Positions 58,610-64,000 of a DNA stretch of 64,000 nt are shown here, piece after piece. Source of the DNA: Teratosphaeria epicoccoides (Eukaryota; Ascomycota; Dothideomycetes; Mycosphaerellales; Teratosphaeriaceae). A program made the position numbers and the translations under genes. The first letter of the stretch is position 1, and each line of letters opens with the position of its first letter. The DNA lies in assembly GCA_021401465.1 (NCBI GenBank), contig JADDMT010000014.1:1-64000 (forward strand), written 5' to 3'. The notes under the pieces were generated by a model. The model had not been told where the DNA came from, did not search any database, and worked only from the letters and a program-made list of their open reading frames with translations.

Positions 58610-59272
58610 TCCAAGATTTTTTTGTACAGAACGATTCGAGCATATCTAATGAGCCATTGAGCGAAATCCCGTATGGCAGTGCATGGTAGGAGTAGGGCAT
58701 ATCATCTTGACATGATTTCCGTCGGTCGCACAGCATGGCGTTTTGGAGCAAGCAAGCAAAGCGAGGGTGCATAGGCCTTGAAGAGGCCAAGGAAGAGGCG
58801 TCGCCTACCTCTATCGCTGTGGCCCTTCATTTGCCTCGAATTGCAGCATATTACATTGAAACAAGCAATATGAAGAGATCAGAAACCTTTCTTGTTCTCC
58901 CACGTCCTTGGTATACTTTGCATCCAGGTTCCTCCGCGCTTAACTTCACTAAGAAGCACAACTGGTGAGGTCTAGTGTGCGTTTGGTAGACAAGCAAATC
59001 ACATGATTCGCGAGTCCTTACGTGTGGACTTCATTTCTGAAGTCATGAGAAACAAAGCTGCTTCGTATGGCTTTCTTTGGACACTACATGCATGATGTTT
59101 GCACCAGGACGGTGGAGGGGGCAGGACTGAGGAGCGAAGTTTGTGCAACCTAAGCCACCTGGATGACGGTTTCGCTGACTCTTGCTTTTCCAACAGTACA
59201 ATCAGAGTGCATAGTCAGCCTCTTCATCCGAGGACTGAGACCAAGTAATCTTGCGCCCACACGGAGCGACGG
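58610..59272. other. Convergent 3' intergenic region
   Basis: Between the ends of the PAP2-family gene (+) and the MOSC gene (-). It should hold both 3' UTRs. Short ORFs (e.g. 58735-58968) have no recognisable content. Confidence 0.6.
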
Positions 59273-60319
59273 TCACAAGTCTTCAAACTTGGCAGTGTTG
59301 TACAAGTGCTTGTCCGTCGTTTCCAACACCTCCACAGTAGCGCCCACCCTGATCTTACCCTCATTCCTTGGTATGCACAGCATACCGAAGCACGGCTTGT
59401 ACTTCGCCACGCTACCCGTGTCCACGCGCCGGAACTTCATCAGCTCATCCCACGGCTCCTTGGGATGCTTCTCAGCAGTGGTCGGGTCGACGTTGGGGAC
59501 CTGGCAACGCGCGCACCGGGCGACGGCGTCCAGATCGATCTTATAGACTGCTTCCTCATGGGGGAGAGTGGTGGTGATGCGAATTCGCTTCCAGGTGTCC
59601 TCTTCCCAGGGGTGGCCATCGCGGCCTCGTACGATGATGTTCGGGCGGAAACGCTCGATGGAGAGCGGAGCGGTGCCTACGTCCTTCTCTTGTAGGCGGC
59701 TGTTGAGGTCTTTGAGGCTCGCTTCGCTGGCGATTTGCAGGCTTACGACATCAGCGAAGTGGTGGGAGACTTCCTGGCCGTAGAGCTCGGGACTTCCATT
59801 GACGCGGTTCAGGCGCCTCGAAGGGCCTTTGTATACGAGCGCCACGTTTTTTTGGAAGTAGTCGCAGAAGACCTGGTTGATTGCAGCGCTGTACTCGTAG
59901 GCATCCGTCTCTTGTTCCCAGATCTCGACCTGCGAGAGAGTGGTGTTTGCCTCCAGCCACTGTTTGGTTGGAAAGGCAGGCACAGTGATGCGACCATCGG
60001 TCCCGCGAATGGAAACCTCAAGCATTTGCTCACCCTTTGATCCCTCCACCAGCGCGGTATCGATGAGAGTCATGGAAGGATCGGAGCGAATAGTGAGGAA
60101 CTTTCGGTCAGGGCCTATAAACATCCAATTTCGATCCAATAACAATCCCAGCAACACAAATGAGTAATTGATATTAGCCCAGTCGACATTGTTGACATCG
60201 AAATGCCGGATGTTATACCATAGCGTCTTCAAGTCCATGGACTTGATGTCTTTCCAGCCATTGCCCTTGACAAAATTTTGAATGCTCTGTATGAAGGAGC
60301 TGACCATAATGGCCGACAT
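59273..60319 (-). CDS. MOSC-domain protein (mARC/MOSC family)
   Basis: 348 residues, single exon as called. The N-terminal MOSC_N barrel is visible from about residue 55 (LLLDRNWMFIGPDRKFLTIRSDP) and the C-terminal MOSC domain from about 215 (IERFRPNIIVRG, then ARCARCQVPNVDP with Cys269 and Cys272, then YKPCFGMLCIP). Such proteins bind molybdenum cofactor, often reducing N-hydroxylated compounds or sitting at the outer mitochondrial membrane. The usual PIKS-type motif before the DRxWM segment is not clear, and residues 1-50 look unlike the family, so the start or an N-terminal intron may be misjudged. A hydrophobic stretch at 52-61 is short for a membrane anchor. Confidence 0.8.
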   Translation of the reverse strand: MSAIMVSSFIQSIQNFVKGNGWKDIKSMDLKTLWYNIRHFDVNNVDWANINYSFVLLGLLLDRNWMFIGPDRKFLTIRSDPSMTLIDTALVEGSKGEQMLEVSIRGTDGRITVPAFPTKQWLEANTTLSQVEIWEQETDAYEYSAAINQVFCDYFQKNVALVYKGPSRRLNRVNGSPELYGQEVSHHFADVVSLQIASEASLKDLNSRLQEKDVGTAPLSIERFRPNIIVRGRDGHPWEEDTWKRIRITTTLPHEEAVYKIDLDAVARCARCQVPNVDPTTAEKHPKEPWDELMKFRRVDTGSVAKYKPCFGMLCIPRNEGKIRVGATVEVLETTDKHLYNTAKFEDL

Positions 60320-60934
60320 CGTGCAAGACTGTTATCCAGATGTGGAATGTAATGGTAGATTGTTGTGTCGACGTGGCCCGGATCGCACAAAGGGAAGCGC
60401 TCTTCCGGAAAGGTGACTGCCAGACCACGACTCAGGACTCGTTGCTCGAAACAATGTTTTGCGTCTGCTACTCATCAGAGTCAAGTCGCGTAGCAATGCA
60501 GATCGTGAGTCTTTCCGCCCAACTTCCCTTCAGAATACAAGAAGTGCACGTGAGGAATCCATCATGCAGAGTGGAGAAGTGCAGAGTAGGTAGGTTTTGT
60601 TTTTGCGTCACTGAGAACACCACACCTCATCTCACATTCGCTGTATGAAATTCGATGCACTGTCAACAACGGACAGCTCGCATTGTTGCAGATTTTAATC
60701 CAGCGAAACAAGAAGGACGCTCTGGTCGGCGACCGAAGCTGGGAGCACAATGTTGCCATCCACAAAGACACTGAACTCCTACATCATACCGCGCTAACGT
60801 CGGCCTGACCTCAACGCAAAATGTTCCATCAGCATGTTATCCCTCTACGAAGCTGTCTGCAACAACTCAAGCATCTGCTGGCGCTCCCGCGGCTTTCGTC
60901 GTTTTAGTTCGATCTCTCATAACCTTCTCCCAAC
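60320..60934. promoter_or_regulatory. Divergent promoter region (MOSC / SHB17-like)
   Basis: 615 bp between two divergent start codons. No clear TATA box. A pyrimidine-rich stretch (CTTTCGTCGTTTTAG, CCTTCTCCCAACATG) directly precedes the ATG at 60935. No gene content recognised. Confidence 0.5.
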
Positions 60935-61726
60935 ATGCCGGATAAAGACGCCTCAACACCTCGTGTCTTCCTCATCCGCCACGGCCAGACGGAGTGGAGC
61001 CAAACAGGTCAATACACCGGCAAGACTGATATTCCTCTCCTGCCTGTCGGCGAGGAGCAAGTCAAGGGCACAGCTGAAGCCGTCTATGGTCCTGGCAAAT
61101 TGATCGATCCTGCCAAAGTGCTGAAAGTCTGGGTCAGCCCACGCAGTCGAGCTAAGAAGACGTTCGAGCTGCTTAGTGGGACGAGTGACTTTGAGGTCAC
61201 GGAGGCTTTGGCTGAATGGGATTACGGGTCAGTGGGATGCGTAATGTGCATGGTGCGGATCTGGCGCTGATGGAAGGGCAGTGACTATGAGGGCCTCAAG
61301 ACGAATGAGATCCGAGCTTTGCGAAAATCGCGTGGCTTTGACAAGGAGAGGGCATGGGACATATGGCGTGATGGGTGCGAGAACGGCGAGTAGGTCTCGT
61401 CCCTTTGCTTGCGATCACTCCATCGTCATTCTAATGCACACCGCAGAACCCCGGTCCAGGTCACTGCACGCATCGATTCGCTAATTGCTCAGATCCAAAA
61501 GCTTCAGGCTCCACACATGAAGGACAGCGAGCCTAAAGACATTATTCTCGTGGCTCACGGACATCTCACTCGAGCATTTGCCAAACGTTGGTTAGGCCAC
61601 GAGCTGTCCTTCCCATTAAGCTTGATGATGGAACCTGGTGGCGTCGGGGTCCTGAGCTACCAACACCACGACATCGACGAAACTGCCTTATTACTCGGCA
61701 TCGGGTTCCCACTGCAGAAGCAGTAG
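60935..61726 (+). CDS. SHB17: Histidine phosphatase, sedoheptulose-1,7-bisphosphatase type
   Basis: Three exons: 60935-61227, 61282-61389 and 61447-61726, with introns of 54 and 57 bp; 226 residues. The N-terminus has the histidine-phosphatase signature IRHGQTEWS with catalytic His16, followed by QYTGKTDIPL, as in yeast Shb17. SPRSRAKKT (Arg70, Arg72) gives phosphate ligands, Glu94 in LAEWDYG is the probable proton donor, and His171 in VAHGH is the second catalytic histidine. Shb17 hydrolyses sedoheptulose-1,7-bisphosphate in the riboneogenesis branch of the pentose phosphate pathway in the cytosol. Without the two introns the frame breaks after DYG, so the gene model depends on them. Other phosphoglycerate-mutase-like phosphatases are a less likely alternative. 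Confidence 0.87.
61228..61281 (+). other. Intron 1 of SHB17-like gene, 54 bp
   Basis: GTCAGT donor and GGGCAG acceptor. Splicing gives AEWDYG-DYEGLK, a conserved segment of the family. Confidence 0.85.
61390..61446 (+). other. Intron 2 of SHB17-like gene, 57 bp
   Basis: GTAGGT donor, CTAAT branch-like site and CCGCAG acceptor. Joins CENGE to TPVQV in frame. Confidence 0.85.
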
Positions 61727-62019
61727 ATTGTGTTGCGCATTACTCTTTACTCTGCACTCTGCTTGCTCAACGGAAATTGGTGTTCGATCTCGATTTCCTT
61801 CCCATTACATAGCTAGCTGGCTGCGTAACAGTGGCCCATGATGTTGTCCGTTGATGTAAATCATCCTGACCAGCCCAAGTCTCGAAAATGCCTGCTAGAA
61901 CGCTCAAAAGGGTATCATACAAGCCTCCTTTTGCACCGCACTCTGCTCACATCTACTCTGGTGATATGTCTGCTGTCCAAACGTAGGAACAGGTCTTCAC
62001 GGCCCATACTGCTCTTGAT
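61727..62019. other. Convergent 3' region (SHB17-like / claudin-like)
   Basis: Both genes end here. No further coding content seen. Confidence 0.6.
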
Positions 62020-62656
62020 CTATTCTGAATCCGGTATTTGCTCGTAATCGTCTTCAGGCGGCAGCACGAGCTTCGCAGCAACTATGCCAAGGGCGTCGAC
62101 TGCGATGATCGACCAGCTGACGGTACACAGCATCCAAGACTTGTCCAAGTGCCATCCAGCAAAGAAACGGTTGTCATGATCGTACAGGTATGCCTGGAGG
62201 TTGTCAGCTTTGCTGACTATCAAAGCTGCCGGAGCAACATCCACAACCTACCACAAGTGCCATGGCGATCAACTGCGCTGCCGCGACAACACTAAGCAAA
62301 CCTGCCAGAACTCTCCACCCTGCCTCCCGACTCGATCTGCCGCCAACCAGTATCGTCAAATACGCGATCAAGACTGCGAGTTCCATTACGCAAGTGAAGT
62401 TCATCAAGAACCCAGTGCTCCTCCACATGGAACAGAAGTATCTATCCTCGCCCACGCAATCTTCATACTGCGGGAACTTGGTACATTGCCCGGTGATCGA
62501 AGAACATCTTGTGTGCAAACCGTATGTTACCCGGATCGGCGAGTCGCTAGTCGGTGAGGTGAAGGATACCCAGTTTGGCAGTGCAATGGCGGCGATTGTG
62601 AGGGCGGCGGCGGCGATGAAGGCCCATAGCGAGATACCGTAGATGATGCGACGCAT
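62020..62656 (-). CDS. Four-helix claudin-like membrane protein
   Basis: Two exons on the minus strand (62656-62252, 62193-62020) with a 58-bp intron (62194-62251, GTAGGT to CCAG); 192 residues. Helices at about 5-27, 82-105, 114-136 and 156-178. The first extracellular loop has W29 and four cysteines (51, 58, 67, 75) with a YGLHTRC motif, as in claudin/PMP22/SUR7-type tetraspan proteins. The short acidic C-terminus (PEDDYEQIPDSE) is probably cytosolic. The start at 62656 was chosen because it begins just before helix 1; an upstream ATG at 62812 would add 52 residues without membrane or family features. The exact family and role are unknown to me. Confidence 0.78.
62194..62251 (-). other. Intron of claudin-like gene, 58 bp
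   Basis: On the minus strand GTAGGT to CTCCAG. It joins helix 3 (MALV) to AYLYDHDNRFF. Unspliced, the protein would end soon after in a Cys/Gly/Ser-rich tail. Confidence 0.82.
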
Positions 62657-63266
62657 GGCTGGCCAGAATGTCTGCGAGTTGTCTGTGATATTCGCTGGAA
62701 GAGCCCTGTGAGTTGTGGTTGGAATGAGGGGCTTTTGGTGATGCCTGTGCAACAGCCATATGCGGCGGCTAAAGCGCGGGAAGGGCGTCTGCTCGATCCA
62801 ATATTTCGTCACTGTGCATGCCTATATCAAATGTCTCAAGTGCTCACAGACCGCAGACATGAGGACACGAGGGAAGAGACCGTTCGGTGTCATGGGTCAC
62901 CTGCGTGCTCGCGAAAGACCTGCAATTCACTGTATGGATATCCATCAAACATTCGATCGTAGACGTATAAGTATATAACTAGTCGAAGCACTGGATTCTC
63001 AAGCAAAAAGCTGGGGTAACAAGTTAGCAGATACTCATATTATGAAAGAAGTAAGTCACAGCCCCACCTTTCGCGGTGGACCAAGCTCCCATTAACGCGA
63101 CCTGGATACACGATCTGGAGGCGCCGTTGATCTCCATGTGATCAACAATAACAAGAACACACGTCGCGTGCGCTGCGTAGAACTACTCGACTGAACATAG
63201 AAGATCACGTCAAGACTCAGCAGAACACTGCAGCTGTGCCCATACTTTCCCGTAGCCTCCCTCCAC
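62657..63266. promoter_or_regulatory. Divergent promoter region (claudin-like / Whi5-Nrm1-like)
   Basis: 610 bp between divergent starts. Short ORFs on both strands show no family features. An AT-rich stretch at about 62960-63045 with TATATAAC at 62972-62979. Nothing else recognised; I found no clear SBF/MBF-type cluster. Confidence 0.45.
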
Positions 63267-64000
63267 ATGGATTCACCTACAATCAACAACGACGGCACCG
63301 CGCAGGCCAAGCAAATGCCGGCGCCGGCAACGACAGGCAGCATGGGACCGCCGCAACAACGTCGCGTGCTAGGGGATATGTCGCCCAACGTCAAGCTCGC
63401 GCAAGTCGACTTGATCAAATCGAGCAAGCCATTGCAGGGCAGCCCACTGAAACGAAGCTTCACAGCCAGAGCGGAGGACACATTGGGCTTGCAGTATCTC
63501 AAGAGAAGAAAGCTTTCCACAGACAAGCCACTAAGCCAGGTGATCGCGGAGGAGAGCCGGGGTCAGAGCCAAGAAACAAGCCAGATGCGGTCAATGTTCT
63601 GCAATAGCCTGCGAGCTGAAGGTGATGATGGAATGACTTCCAAGCCACTACTACCCTCGCCGCCTCAGCATGAAGCAGTATGTTTTGGCGCGTCGCGACC
63701 ACAGGACGCGTGCTGATCAAGAACTAGCATGGCCCCTCGGCAATACAGGACCCGCAGCCGTCACCAACCGAGCCGAACACCCCTTCATCACCACAATCCA
63801 GCGCCTCGGAGGAGCAAAGCTCATCTGCTGATCGTCGCTCATTTTCATCCCTAATCAACTACGAACCGCCATCACAGACAAGTGCTGTAGTCAAACAACC
63901 GGCATCTAAAGCCGAGATCCTCAGATTGAGGCTCAAAGTAGCGATGTACAAAGTTGAGACAGACCAGGTCGATGTACCTTTTGACAGACTCAGGGTCAAT
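63267..64000 (+). CDS. Whi5/Nrm1-family cell-cycle repressor, 3' end outside window
   Basis: Exon 1 63267-63677, intron 63678-63727 (GTATGT to ACTAG, CTGATC branch-like site), exon 2 from 63728 to beyond the edge. 228 residues visible. The family signature is at the end: ILRLRLKVAMYKVETDQV followed by PF-RL, the Whi5/Nrm1 domain that binds SBF/MBF-type transcription factors and holds back G1/S genes in the nucleus. The N-terminal part is disordered, with several Ser/Thr-Pro sites (MSP, GSPLKR, PSP, TPSSP) suited to CDK phosphorylation and a KRRK basic patch. Whether it is the Whi5 or the Nrm1 type cannot be decided. Confidence 0.85.
63678..63727 (+). other. Intron of Whi5/Nrm1-like gene, 50 bp
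   Basis: GTATGT donor and AACTAG acceptor, phase 0. Without it the frame stops at TGA shortly after 63710. With it the frame stays open to the window end and reaches the signature domain. Confidence 0.8.

Noticed and set aside
62657..62812. 52-residue N-terminal extension of the claudin-like protein
   Set aside because: The residues are Pro/His-rich without membrane or family features. The ATG at 62656 directly precedes the first helix.

Overview
The window looks like a chromosome arm of a filamentous ascomycete. The genes at the right have introns of 50-58 bp with GTRNGT donors, and proteins of fungal families (PAP2_3, MOSC, SHB17-type phosphatase, Whi5/Nrm1). The left 56 kb is repeat DNA carrying the mark of repeat-induced point mutation (RIP): CpA/TpG converted to TpA while CpG is kept. 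For example, bases 1-60 hold nine TpA against two CpA and one TpG, whereas bases 57301-57360 hold one TpA against seven CpA and three TpG. I cannot name the species; a Dothideomycete would fit.

Repeat compartment (1-56389). It resolves into three Ty3/gypsy families, all with a C-terminal chromodomain in pol, and one large DNA transposon. Family A is 8169 bp with 360-bp LTRs: copy A1 (minus) is split by copy A2 (plus, 7835-16003), and the pair sits inside copy B1. Family B has LTRs of about 460-490 bp and a 6038-bp internal region: B1 (1-23237), B2 (30141-34354, truncated and internally deleted) and B3 (35073-53979). Family C (23238-29709) lacks recognisable paired LTRs. Fragments of A lie at 29710-30140, 34355-35072 and 53980-55728, and an inverted B LTR piece at 55729-55985. 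A 12158-bp DNA transposon with a Plavaka-like (KDZ-type) transposase and at least three other decayed coding blocks lies in B3 at 39088-51245, flanked by a TA duplication. The insertion sites are confirmed by arithmetic: A1 and A2 are both 8169 bp, and the B1 and B3 internal regions are both 6038 bp once insertions and target duplications are removed.

The most unusual feature is that families A and B each carry an extra gene antisense to gag-pol, between pol and the 3' LTR, encoding a protein with a Zn2Cys6-like cysteine cluster. Family C shows traces of a similar one. In A it has its own conserved TATA box; in B its end overlaps the chromodomain codons on the other strand.

Gene compartment (56390-64000). 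After a 176-bp tandem duplication whose outer unit is more mutated, composition changes sharply and five ordinary genes follow: a PAP2/inositol-phosphotransferase-like membrane protein (+), a MOSC-domain protein (-), an SHB17-like phosphatase (+), a four-helix claudin-like membrane protein (-) and a Whi5/Nrm1-type cell-cycle repressor (+, running off the end). They look like independent housekeeping genes, not a cluster. No tRNA, rRNA or CRISPR was seen.
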